Source: Candidatus Poseidoniia archaeon
GTDB lineage: Archaea; Thermoplasmatota; Poseidoniia; MGIII; CG-Epi1
Assembly (NCBI GenBank): GCA_029941645.1
Contig: JAPYSZ010000025.1
Coordinates: 1-13,482, forward strand
Reading direction: 5' to 3'
DNA length: 13,482 bases
Made by a program: the position numbers and the translations under genes. Shown here one piece after another: positions 1 to 6,555 of this stretch (the first letter of the stretch is position 1; every line of letters begins with the position of its first letter). Under the pieces are notes generated by a model, which saw only the letters and a list, made by a program, of their open reading frames with translations, ran no database searches and was not told the origin of the DNA.

Positions 1-18
1 GCATATTTCGGATATATT

Positions 19-945
19 ATGGATGGTCGGTTTACCGCACCGGGGAAAATCATTCTTTTTGGAGAGCACGCTGTAGTTTATGGTAAACCTGCGATAGCAA
101 TCCCCGTATCTGGTATGAGGGCAACCGCATGGAGCGAAATCAGTGAAGATGGACTCACAATAAATGCTTTAGATATTGGAGAAAAATTCAATTTAAAAAG
201 TAATAAGAATCAATTTAGTGTGTTAGCCCAATCAATACTAGCTCGGACAAACCAAAATGAACCTAATTTGACCATTAATTTATCCTCTAAACTACCACAA
301 GGATCTGGTATGGGTAGCAGCGCCGCCACTTCAACTGCAGTATGTCGTGCTCTTTCGGGATATTTAGGTGTCGATTTAGCTGCTAATGAAATATCAGAAC
401 TTGTATTTGACGCTGAAAAAGTAGTACATGGTACTCCAAGTGGAATTGATAACACGGTGGTTGCCTATGAAATGCCCGTATATTTTGTAAAAGGAAAAAA
501 ACCAAAAACATTTGAACCGGGTAAAAAATTCTTTCTAGTTATCGGAGACACTGGAATAGAAGCATCAACAAAAAAAACAGTTAGCAATGTGAGGAAAAAT
601 TGGAAAAAAGAACCTGGTTTGATGAATGGATATTTCGATGAAATTGAAAGGATTACTAATAAGGGCAAATCAGCCATAGAAGAAGGTAATGCCGAACTAG
701 TTGGAGAAATCATGGATGAAAATCATGATTTGCTAAATTCAATAGGTGTCGGTCATAAAATATTGGATGAACTAGTTGATATCTCAAAAGATGCCGGGGC
801 ACTGGGTGCAAAACTTACCGGCGGTGGTGGTGGTGGAAATATGGTTGCTTTAGCTGAAAATAAAACTTCACAGAAAAAAATACATGATGCAATAACGGAA
901 GCCGGATATAGGGCCTATCAGACTTCATTTGGAGAGAAACAATGA
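19..945 (+). CDS. mvk: Mevalonate kinase
   Basis: ATP-dependent phosphorylation of mevalonate to mevalonate 5-phosphate in cytosolic isoprenoid synthesis. This is a GHMP-kinase fold protein of 308 aa, the usual length for archaeal mevalonate kinases. Seen in the sequence: the N-terminal APGKIILFGEHAVVYG signature (about 7-22), the ATP-binding loop PQGSGMGSSAA (93-103), the catalytic-Asp segment PSGIDN with D144, and the C-terminal glycine loop KLTGGGGGGN (265-274). The ATG at 19 fits the family start, with the signature beginning a few residues later. The frame is open back to base 1, so an upstream extension cannot be formally excluded. The stop overlaps the next start (ATGA), so translation is probably coupled. 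The glycine loop differs slightly from the usual GAGGGGC, with Gly for Ala and Asn for Cys. The family is confident; specificity for mevalonate is supported by the two pathway genes that follow. Confidence 0.93.
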   Translation: MDGRFTAPGKIILFGEHAVVYGKPAIAIPVSGMRATAWSEISEDGLTINALDIGEKFNLKSNKNQFSVLAQSILARTNQNEPNLTINLSSKLPQGSGMGSSAATSTAVCRALSGYLGVDLAANEISELVFDAEKVVHGTPSGIDNTVVAYEMPVYFVKGKKPKTFEPGKKFFLVIGDTGIEASTKKTVSNVRKNWKKEPGLMNGYFDEIERITNKGKSAIEEGNAELVGEIMDENHDLLNSIGVGHKILDELVDISKDAGALGAKLTGGGGGGNMVALAENKTSQKKIHDAITEAGYRAYQTSFGEKQ

Positions 946-2219
946 ATCTGAGAGAATTTGTCGATTTGTTGGAAAAGAAGGGAAGACTAAAACGTATTAA
1001 GAAAGAAGTTGATCCTGTATATGAAGTAGCTGCATTGATGGATGAAGCTGGAGATACGCCACTCTATCTTGAGAATGTGAAAGGTAGTATTCTCCCATGT
1101 ATTACAAATATTTGCTCTAGCAGAGAACTCGTAGCACTCGGACTTGGGTGTGCGCCAAATGAAATTCTAGAGAAAATTTCAAAAGCTGTTAGAGAAGGAA
1201 AAACACCGAATGTCCAATCTGCTAATAATTATAAAGAAATTGAGGCATCACTGGAAAAATTACCTATACTAACCCACCAGCCCATTGACGGAGGTGCATA
1301 TATTTCCTCAGCAATGGCCGTTGCTTATGATAAAGAATATGGAAGAAATATATCTTTTCACCGTGCAATGAAAATTGATAATCAACACCTAGTTATGAGG
1401 ATTTTAGACCGGCATCTAATGGATTATATGAAGAGAGGATTGAAGGAGTTTGCATATTGCAACGGTGTTTCAGTTCCAGTCCTACTAGGAGCCGCTACCT
1501 CATTTGGTATTGAAGATGATGAAATGGCCGTAGCAAATGCATTGGCTGACTCACCTGTAATTGAACTTGCAGGACACTCTATTCCTCAATCTGAAGTTGT
1601 AATGATTTGTGAATTTACTGGGGAAACACATGACGAAGGACCTTTTGTTGATTTAACAGAAACACCCGATATAATTCGGCAACAACCTGTAGCAAGAATA
1701 AAACGTATTTTTATTAGAGAAGATTCCGTATTTCATGCACTGTTACCTAGTGGCCCTGAACACAAAGTTTTGATGGGGATGCCGCGAGAACCAACCATCT
1801 TTAACTCCGTTAACAAAGTTGTAGATTGCCATGACGTTTTTATGACACATGGTGGAGGATCATGGTTACACGGTGTTGTAGCAATTAATAAAAAAAATGA
1901 AGATGATGGATGGAAAGCAATTGAAGCTGCTTTTGAAGGACATGCCTCCATGAAGCATGTGTGGATTGTAGATTCAGATATAGATGTTACAAATCCACAA
2001 TCTGTTGAATGGGCAATGGCAACACGATTTCAGGGAGATTCAGGATTAGTTATTAAGACTGGAGTGAAAGGATCATCTCTAGATCCTAGTTCAAATCCAG
2101 AAACGCGAGAAACTGTCAAAGTTGGGTTTGATTGTACTATTCCCCTGAATCGGGATAAATCAGATTTTGCTAAACCTGCACCAGGTATGAAAGTAAATTT
2201 GGATGATTATTTGAATTAA
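942..2219 (+). CDS. UbiD-family decarboxylase, probable anhydromevalonate phosphate decarboxylase
   Basis: UbiD-family enzymes are decarboxylases that use prenylated FMN. In the modified mevalonate pathway, the archaeal member converts trans-anhydromevalonate 5-phosphate to isopentenyl phosphate. The 425-aa protein has the UbiD layout: an N-terminal alpha/beta part (REFVDLLEKKGRLKRI, 4-19) and the prFMN-binding core (NISFHRAMKI, 136-145; R153 in MRILDRH). The acidic active-site segment is DEGPFVD (231-237), and the C-terminal segment includes SVEWAMATRFQGD (354-366). By family analogy R153, E232 and D237 occupy the catalytic Arg-Glu-Glu positions. The third is Asp, and the usual EGPFGE-like motif reads EGPFVD. 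The start ATG lies inside the mevalonate kinase stop, with GGAGA (931-935) six bases upstream. Function is inferred mainly from its place between mevalonate kinase and phosphomevalonate dehydratase; UbiD members of ubiquinone or aromatic-acid metabolism are the alternative. A UbiX-type prenyltransferase to make prFMN must be encoded elsewhere. Confidence 0.88.
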   Translation: MNLREFVDLLEKKGRLKRIKKEVDPVYEVAALMDEAGDTPLYLENVKGSILPCITNICSSRELVALGLGCAPNEILEKISKAVREGKTPNVQSANNYKEIEASLEKLPILTHQPIDGGAYISSAMAVAYDKEYGRNISFHRAMKIDNQHLVMRILDRHLMDYMKRGLKEFAYCNGVSVPVLLGAATSFGIEDDEMAVANALADSPVIELAGHSIPQSEVVMICEFTGETHDEGPFVDLTETPDIIRQQPVARIKRIFIREDSVFHALLPSGPEHKVLMGMPREPTIFNSVNKVVDCHDVFMTHGGGSWLHGVVAINKKNEDDGWKAIEAAFEGHASMKHVWIVDSDIDVTNPQSVEWAMATRFQGDSGLVIKTGVKGSSLDPSSNPETRETVKVGFDCTIPLNRDKSDFAKPAPGMKVNLDDYLN

Positions 2220-3928
2220 TGAAGTTAAATTCTGTACAAAAAATGATATTAGATGGGAGTCAAGGCTCTACAAAACAAAAGGCTATGAGGCTACTTATCG
2301 ACTTAGGAGAAGCTGCTAATGCTGAACAATTAGTGCCTGTTGTATCTGCACACGTTTCTGGAGTTTCGCCATTGACGGGAGGAGATGGTTTAATCAGATT
2401 TTTAAAGGATTTAGGTACTGAAGGAAATGTTACAACTGCAGTAGAAACAACTTTGAATGCTGCAGGATGTGATAGAACAAAATTCAAAGAGATGGATATT
2501 CCTGTAAAAGATTATGTAGAAAAACAACAAATTATACTGGACGCTTACGAAAAATTGGGAATAGAATTGTCATTGTCATGTACTCCGTATGACAATCTGA
2601 AAATTAAGGGAAATGCCTCGTGGGCTGAATCAAATGCAGTTTGCTTTGCTAATACCTATACCGAACTAAGAACAAATCGTGAATCTGGATTGTCTGCTAT
2701 TGCAACAGCTCTTTGTGGTTTTACTCCTGAATATGGGCTTTTGCTAGATGAAAACCGCATTCCCAATCTGAAAATAATGGTTGAATGTAATTTAGACGAA
2801 CCCGTTGATTATTCAATTCTTGGAGATTGGATTGGAAAACAAATTGAACCTAAATGGAAGATGGAATACGGACCAATACCTCACATTTTTGGACTCCAAA
2901 ACTTGAATTTTGAAGAAAAAAAAGCTCTGACTGCCTCTGCCGCTAACTATGGATGTCCTCTATTGTTTATTGATAATTTCACAAAAAAACCAAATACTAC
3001 TGATTATAAAACTAAAATATGTTTTAAGCAATCTGATTTAGAACAAAGATATGAAGAATTAGCTCCAACCAATAGCGTAGATTTAGTAACAATAGGATGT
3101 CCGCAAGCATCCTTTGATGAAATTGAAAGGACCGCTAAATATTTAGAAGATTGCAGTATTCCAAATGGAAGATTATGGGTTTTTACCTCGTCACTGAATT
3201 TTGACAAAGCAAAAGATAAAGGACTTGTGGACCAAATCGAAAAGGCCGGGGGGCTTATCTTACGTGAAACATGTCCTGAAGTAGTACATTATAACCATAA
3301 AAAAGTAAAACATATTCTAACAAATTCTATGAAGGCTGAACACTATTTGAAATCAGGCCTTAATGCCATTGACACTTCAGTTTCAAAATTGATTGATTGT
3401 ATAAAACATGCATCAAATCCTGAACTTCTAGGAAAAGAAAATAAAGAAAAAATAATTGGGAAAATTAAAACCCATGAATCTACAAAAACTTATCAGACAG
3501 GAAATATCGAAATAGATGGGAAGGGGTTACAATCACAAGAATCATGGAGTATAGAAGGAGAAGCCCTAGTGACCGATGTACCTATTACATTTCTAGGATT
3601 TGTAAATAGAATTACAGGACAAATAGAAGAGGAAGGACATCCTATAAATGGAGAAATAATGGCAGATAAAATCTTGATTTTTCCAAAGGGTAGTGGATCT
3701 ACAGTAGCTCCATTTGTTTTACTTGGACTATTTTACAATGGAAATGGACCAAAAGCAATAATCAATACAGACTTAGATCAACAGACGATACCTGCGTGTA
3801 GTCTTCTTGGAATTCCCTATGCCCACTCATTCAATGATAATCCGTGTCAGGCAATTAATACTGGCGATAAAATTAAATTAGAACTCATTGATGGAAATGT
3901 AAAGCTTAAGTGCTTAGTGAGAGCATAG
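2219..3928 (+). CDS. Phosphomevalonate dehydratase (aconitase X), large and small subunits fused
   Basis: Aconitase-X family dehydratase. With these neighbours it should dehydrate mevalonate 5-phosphate to trans-anhydromevalonate 5-phosphate. Residues 1 to about 405 match the large subunit (DUF521/AcnX): SCTPYDN (120-126), WAESNAV (135-141), RTNRESG (151-157), PEYGLLLDENR (170-180), TIGCPQ (291-296) and ETCPEV (350-355). C121, C294 and C352 are the probable iron-sulfur ligands. After a Lys-rich linker (about 405-440), residues 445-569 match the small subunit (DUF126): GEALVTDVPITF, HPINGE and FPKGSGST (488-495). In archaea such as Aeropyrum the two are separate genes, so this is a large-small fusion of 569 aa. 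Its ATG overlaps the decarboxylase stop by one base (TAATG), indicating coupled translation. Other AcnX enzymes act on hydroxyproline, but operon context argues for phosphomevalonate. The reading frame is intact, so the fusion is not an obvious assembly error. Confidence 0.88.
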   Translation: MKLNSVQKMILDGSQGSTKQKAMRLLIDLGEAANAEQLVPVVSAHVSGVSPLTGGDGLIRFLKDLGTEGNVTTAVETTLNAAGCDRTKFKEMDIPVKDYVEKQQIILDAYEKLGIELSLSCTPYDNLKIKGNASWAESNAVCFANTYTELRTNRESGLSAIATALCGFTPEYGLLLDENRIPNLKIMVECNLDEPVDYSILGDWIGKQIEPKWKMEYGPIPHIFGLQNLNFEEKKALTASAANYGCPLLFIDNFTKKPNTTDYKTKICFKQSDLEQRYEELAPTNSVDLVTIGCPQASFDEIERTAKYLEDCSIPNGRLWVFTSSLNFDKAKDKGLVDQIEKAGGLILRETCPEVVHYNHKKVKHILTNSMKAEHYLKSGLNAIDTSVSKLIDCIKHASNPELLGKENKEKIIGKIKTHESTKTYQTGNIEIDGKGLQSQESWSIEGEALVTDVPITFLGFVNRITGQIEEEGHPINGEIMADKILIFPKGSGSTVAPFVLLGLFYNGNGPKAIINTDLDQQTIPACSLLGIPYAHSFNDNPCQAINTGDKIKLELIDGNVKLKCLVRA

Positions 3929-4396
3929 ATGGACCTAAGCCTAGAATACGGGATTCTACCTTTCATAATAATCATTGGATATCTAATTATGATAAAGACA
4001 ATATATTTCTTAGCACCAGACAAAAAATGGATAAAATTCCCTGACAAATGTAAAATCAACACCAACTGTACTAGAGTAGCCGACATTAATAACAGAGGTT
4101 ATGGTCTAAAACCTATACAACTAAATGATACTATCAAAAATATTCAAGAGAAGATTATTCAGATTATAAAAAATAGACCTCGTATGAAAATAATCAATGA
4201 AGAAAAAGGATTCATCCATGCCTCTGATGTTACTTCTTTTTTCAGATTTTATGATGATTTAGCAATACGAATTTTTGAATCGGAAAATAAAGTAAATATA
4301 TGGTTACAAAGCCAATCAAGATTAGGACTTTATGACTTCAATGTAAATGAAAAACGGGTTCAAGAAATTCACGCGAAAATATCTGCTTTAGCTTAA
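3929..4396 (+). CDS. DUF1499 family protein with N-terminal membrane anchor
   Basis: This 155-aa protein has a hydrophobic segment at residues 9-27 (ILPFIIIIGYLIMIKTIYF), probably one membrane-spanning helix or an uncleaved anchor. A DUF1499-like domain follows: a proximal Cys pair (PDKCKINTNC, C41 and C47), a middle helix (IKNIQEKIIQII) and the family's C-terminal signature. In that signature I see HASDVTSFFRFYDD (97-110), a strand IRIFESENKVNIWLQSQSR and RLGLYDFNVN (131-140) before a final helix. The family has no assigned biochemical activity that I can name. The ATG follows the dehydratase stop TAG directly with no gap, so it is the last gene of the mevalonate operon. A role in lipid or membrane metabolism is possible from context only. 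The family call is good; function is unknown. Confidence 0.75.
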   Translation: MDLSLEYGILPFIIIIGYLIMIKTIYFLAPDKKWIKFPDKCKINTNCTRVADINNRGYGLKPIQLNDTIKNIQEKIIQIIKNRPRMKIINEEKGFIHASDVTSFFRFYDDLAIRIFESENKVNIWLQSQSRLGLYDFNVNEKRVQEIHAKISALA

Positions 4397-4399
4397 CTT

Positions 4400-5110
4400 T
4401 TACTCACGCCATGACGCAATACGTTGACGTGTTTTATCCTTCCAATTTTTTAATCTATTTGTGATTTTTCTAGAGTTCCAATATTCTTCACATTCTTCCG
4501 ATAATTCAGAGATTTTAGACATTATCGTGTCTGTAAATTCACGGAAATTATCCTGTGTTTTTTCCTTATAATTAAAATACATAGGATCTCCAAATTTATA
4601 GTAAAATTTTCTCCAAGGCCGAGGAGCTCTCTTGGAAACGGGCCAAACGTCATCTGTCTGTCTTATAGCCACTGGGACAACAGCTGCGCCAGTCATGGCC
4701 GCTAGTCTTGCAACACCTGTTTTACCTTTTCCCATATCTCCATCTCTAGAACGTGTTCCTTCTGGAAAAATACCTATAGCACCACCGGCCTCCAAAATCT
4801 TAATTGCACCTTTGAGAGCGTCTGCACCACCTGCACTCCTATCGACAGGAATAACTCCTACCTGCTTAAACACTAACCTCCTAATTGCTCCATCAAAATG
4901 TTCCTTTTTGGACATATAGGAAACTGGTCTCTTAGTTGCAGTCATAATAAATGCCGGATCAATGTGTGAAAGATGATTAGCTGCAATGATTAGAGGACCG
5001 TCAACAGGTATCTTGTCTCGATCTAGATATCGCGGTCTGAACATCATCCGTAAAAAGGTACCTACTGTCAGCTTTGTTGTTCGGTATGACAAAGGAACCT
5101 TGGGACCCAT
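4400..5110 (-). CDS. plsC: PlsC-type 1-acylglycerol-3-phosphate acyltransferase family protein
   Basis: Members of this family transfer an acyl group to the sn-2 position of lysophosphatidate or related acceptors at the cytosolic membrane face. The 236-aa protein carries the catalytic NHLSHID motif (45-51; H46 and D51 form the HX4D pair), GVIPVDRS (85-92), the phosphate-binding FPEGTRSRDG (115-124) and the VVPVAI block (144-149). The region after about 195 is a charged, helical tail (KISELSEECEEYW onwards) not part of the core. No strong transmembrane helix is visible, so it is probably peripheral. It lies 54 bp downstream of aEF1-beta on the same strand, with a TATA-like TATAAAC on the minus strand about 25 bp upstream of its start. 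The family is typical of bacteria and eukaryotes, and unusual beside an archaeal isoprenoid operon. Acceptor and donor are not known. Confidence 0.9.
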   Translation of the reverse strand: MGPKVPLSYRTTKLTVGTFLRMMFRPRYLDRDKIPVDGPLIIAANHLSHIDPAFIMTATKRPVSYMSKKEHFDGAIRRLVFKQVGVIPVDRSAGGADALKGAIKILEAGGAIGIFPEGTRSRDGDMGKGKTGVARLAAMTGAAVVPVAIRQTDDVWPVSKRAPRPWRKFYYKFGDPMYFNYKEKTQDNFREFTDTIMSKISELSEECEEYWNSRKITNRLKNWKDKTRQRIASWRE

Positions 5111-5164
5111 AAGTTAACAACATGAATGCTGTTTATATTCTTGTTCGAATTTATTTATAGAAAA

Positions 5165-5431
5165 TTAAATCAGGGATTGAGCTTCTAAATTTACACTTTG
5201 GACTTCAGGTAGACCATTCAATCCTTCTTCCACTTCTGTAGCAAAACCATCTCTATCAATTCCTAGAATTGCGACCATTATAGCATTCAAACCAAACGCA
5301 AATGGCTTTACTTCATGTGCTCCAATAGTAGCATCATCTGGAATAACTTCAGATAATTTTGATATTATATTTTCTATATCTGAATCAGGAGATTCTGGCA
5401 TAATACGATACTTTAAGGCAACTTCACCCAT
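5165..5431 (-). CDS. ef1b: Archaeal elongation factor 1-beta (aEF1B)
   Basis: Guanine nucleotide exchange factor for archaeal elongation factor 1-alpha, acting in the cytosol to recycle EF1A-GDP to the GTP form. The protein is 88 aa, the normal length for the archaeal factor, which corresponds to the C-terminal catalytic domain of eukaryotic eEF1B. Seen: the N-terminal strand GEVALKYRIMPESPDSD, a helix (IENIISKLSEVI), the central HEVKPFAFGLNAIMVAI block that follows the family pattern, and a final strand PEVQSVNLEAQSLI. It is divergently transcribed from the ferredoxin gene and may be cotranscribed with the acyltransferase downstream. An A/T-rich TATA-like element about 28 bp upstream suggests a leaderless or nearly leaderless transcript. 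Confidence 0.92.
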   Translation of the reverse strand: MGEVALKYRIMPESPDSDIENIISKLSEVIPDDATIGAHEVKPFAFGLNAIMVAILGIDRDGFATEVEEGLNGLPEVQSVNLEAQSLI

Positions 5432-5433
5432 AT

Positions 5434-5521
5434 TTACAGCCTTTACAAAGGGTCTTTATTTAATTTGGGCATAACTACAAGAAATATTATTAACACCTTT
5501 GTCGAATATAAGTTGATATCT
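5434..5521. promoter_or_regulatory. Divergent promoter region between aEF1B and ferredoxin
   Basis: This 90-bp divergent intergenic region contains ctttatttaattt (5454-5466), which reads as a TATA-like AAATTAAATAAAG on the opposite strand. It sits about 25-30 bp from the aEF1B start, fitting leaderless transcription of that gene. For the ferredoxin start at 5522 the distance is about 60 bp, leaving room for a leader of about 30 nt. A short inverted repeat, CCTTT-AC-AAAGG (5440-5451), lies between the TATA-like element and the aEF1B start. These are visual assignments only. Confidence 0.4.
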
Positions 5522-5866
5522 ATGGCAATAGACGAAGACTACCATTCAACCTTTGAAAAAGTTGCAACGCACGATGGAGAAAACGAACCAATCCAGATTT
5601 GGGCTAAGACTAACGACGATTATGGCGGTGTAGGGTCTGACAAACTTGGCATTTGGGGCACTATTGTAGGTGTTGACTTTGACCTCTGTGTTGCAGATGG
5701 TGCCTGTATTGATGCATGTCCCGTCGAAGTATTTGAATGGTTTGATACGCCAAATCACCCAGCCTCTGACAAAAAAGCTATAATGATAAGAGAAGAAGAA
5801 TGCATTATTTGTCGCGCCTGTGAATCTGTTTGCCCTGTTGAAGCAGTTCTTATTACTGAAGACTAA
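5522..5866 (+). CDS. 7Fe ferredoxin ([3Fe-4S][4Fe-4S]), Sulfolobus/Thermoplasma type
   Basis: Soluble low-potential electron carrier, in archaea typically the acceptor for 2-oxoacid:ferredoxin oxidoreductases. The 114-aa protein has an N-terminal extension (1-42), then GTIVGVDFDLC. The first cluster motif is C56-x2-D59-x2-C62-x3-C66-P, where Asp replaces the second Cys, the [3Fe-4S] pattern. The second motif is C94-x2-C97-x2-C100-x3-C104-P, for a [4Fe-4S] cluster. The insert EWFDTPNHPASDKK (72-85) is diagnostic of the archaeal zinc-containing ferredoxins. However, most of the positions that bind zinc in Sulfolobus are changed here (GIWGT where GIHGT is expected, KAIM where KADP is expected). 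I chose the ATG at 5522; an in-frame TTG at 5465 would add 19 residues that do not resemble the family. It heads a three-gene run with the membrane protein 10 bp downstream. Confidence 0.9.
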   Translation: MAIDEDYHSTFEKVATHDGENEPIQIWAKTNDDYGGVGSDKLGIWGTIVGVDFDLCVADGACIDACPVEVFEWFDTPNHPASDKKAIMIREEECIICRACESVCPVEAVLITED

Positions 5867-5876
5867 ATACTATCTT

Positions 5877-6554
5877 ATGGAAGAATCTGAACTTCGCGTT
5901 GGTGGGTGGGAAAAAAAAAGTGGAAGCCGCTGGCTGAAAAGACTCTTTACAATAATTCTAATTGCCATACTTGGATTCCTAATAATTGGCCCCACAGTCA
6001 TAAATTATAGTCCTGCTTACGTTCCAAGTTCCTCTCTTTATCTTGCTAACGGAATGTGGAATGGGCCGTTTGACATATATTACTCAAAAGAATTTACAGG
6101 GCACGTGAAAATATCAAGCGTGACCTATGAAACAACTAATGATCAATCCGGAAAACTCAAAGTGATTACCATGAGCTCCCTGATAAACTTGGAAGATTTT
6201 AGGCTACAAGAAAGAGTTATAGAAAGAGTTAAAGAAGAAGCAAAGAGTGAGGGTATGGTTCTGAGTAATGGACTCATACTAAGTGATGATGAACTCGATA
6301 TTCCTACAGGGTATTCTATCTATCAATGGGATGCGCTTCCTAATTCTGCAGAATATGATTTTTACCAGGAAGCTGGATGCTATCCTGATTTTGATTTAAT
6401 TGTGAAGTGCGAGTCTGAAATTATAGCCAAAGCATTCGTTTGGAATCAAGAAAATACTATGACTTTGCAATATCAAACTATAATTTGTATTATTTTTGGA
6501 ACAAATGGAACTATCATAAACCAGGCAACCGAATTGATAGAGGATGTGATTTAG
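5877..6554 (+). CDS. Unknown single-pass membrane protein
   Basis: I do not recognise a family. The protein has 225 aa when started at the ATG at 5877, 10 bp after the ferredoxin stop; an upstream in-frame ATG at 5820 lies inside the ferredoxin gene and is unlikely. Residues 1-22 are polar and basic (KKSGSRWLKR), followed by one strong hydrophobic helix at about 23-42 (LFTIILIAILGFLIIGPTVI). By the positive-inside rule residues 43-225 should be outside the cytoplasm. That part has a Tyr/Pro/Ser-rich start (NYSPAYVPSSSLYL), an amphipathic charged helix (about 105-125, LQERVIERVKEEAK) and two cysteines, C168 and C178, that could form a disulfide. Another hydrophobic stretch (TIICIIFGTNGTII, 201-214) looks more like a buried strand than a second span. 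It lies 1 bp before the TFS start, so is probably cotranscribed with it, without obvious functional logic. Confidence 0.75.
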   Translation: MEESELRVGGWEKKSGSRWLKRLFTIILIAILGFLIIGPTVINYSPAYVPSSSLYLANGMWNGPFDIYYSKEFTGHVKISSVTYETTNDQSGKLKVITMSSLINLEDFRLQERVIERVKEEAKSEGMVLSNGLILSDDELDIPTGYSIYQWDALPNSAEYDFYQEAGCYPDFDLIVKCESEIIAKAFVWNQENTMTLQYQTIICIIFGTNGTIINQATELIEDVI

Positions 6555-6555
6555 T

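Noticed and set aside
811..834. Gly-rich run in mevalonate kinase as a repeat-expansion artefact
   Set aside because: It coincides with the family's conserved glycine loop and uses different Gly codons; only one or two residues differ from the norm.
2219..3928. Ordinary aconitase of the citric acid cycle
   Set aside because: The motifs are those of aconitase X with a DUF126 domain, not of aconitase A/B, and the operon context is mevalonate metabolism.
4632..4919. 95-aa open frame antisense to the acyltransferase gene
   Set aside because: It is an Ala/Pro/Ser-rich frame typical of an antisense shadow; the opposite strand carries intact PlsC motifs.
5465..5521. In-frame TTG start giving the ferredoxin 19 extra N-terminal residues
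   Set aside because: The extra residues do not resemble the family, TTG is a poor start, and the extension would run into the divergent promoter. The ATG at 5522 gives MAIDEDY, close to known N-termini.
5820..5876. Upstream ATG extending the membrane protein by 19 residues
   Set aside because: It lies wholly within the ferredoxin coding region, and the added residues are a frame-shifted shadow of ferredoxin codons. The ATG at 5877 follows the ferredoxin stop by 10 bp.
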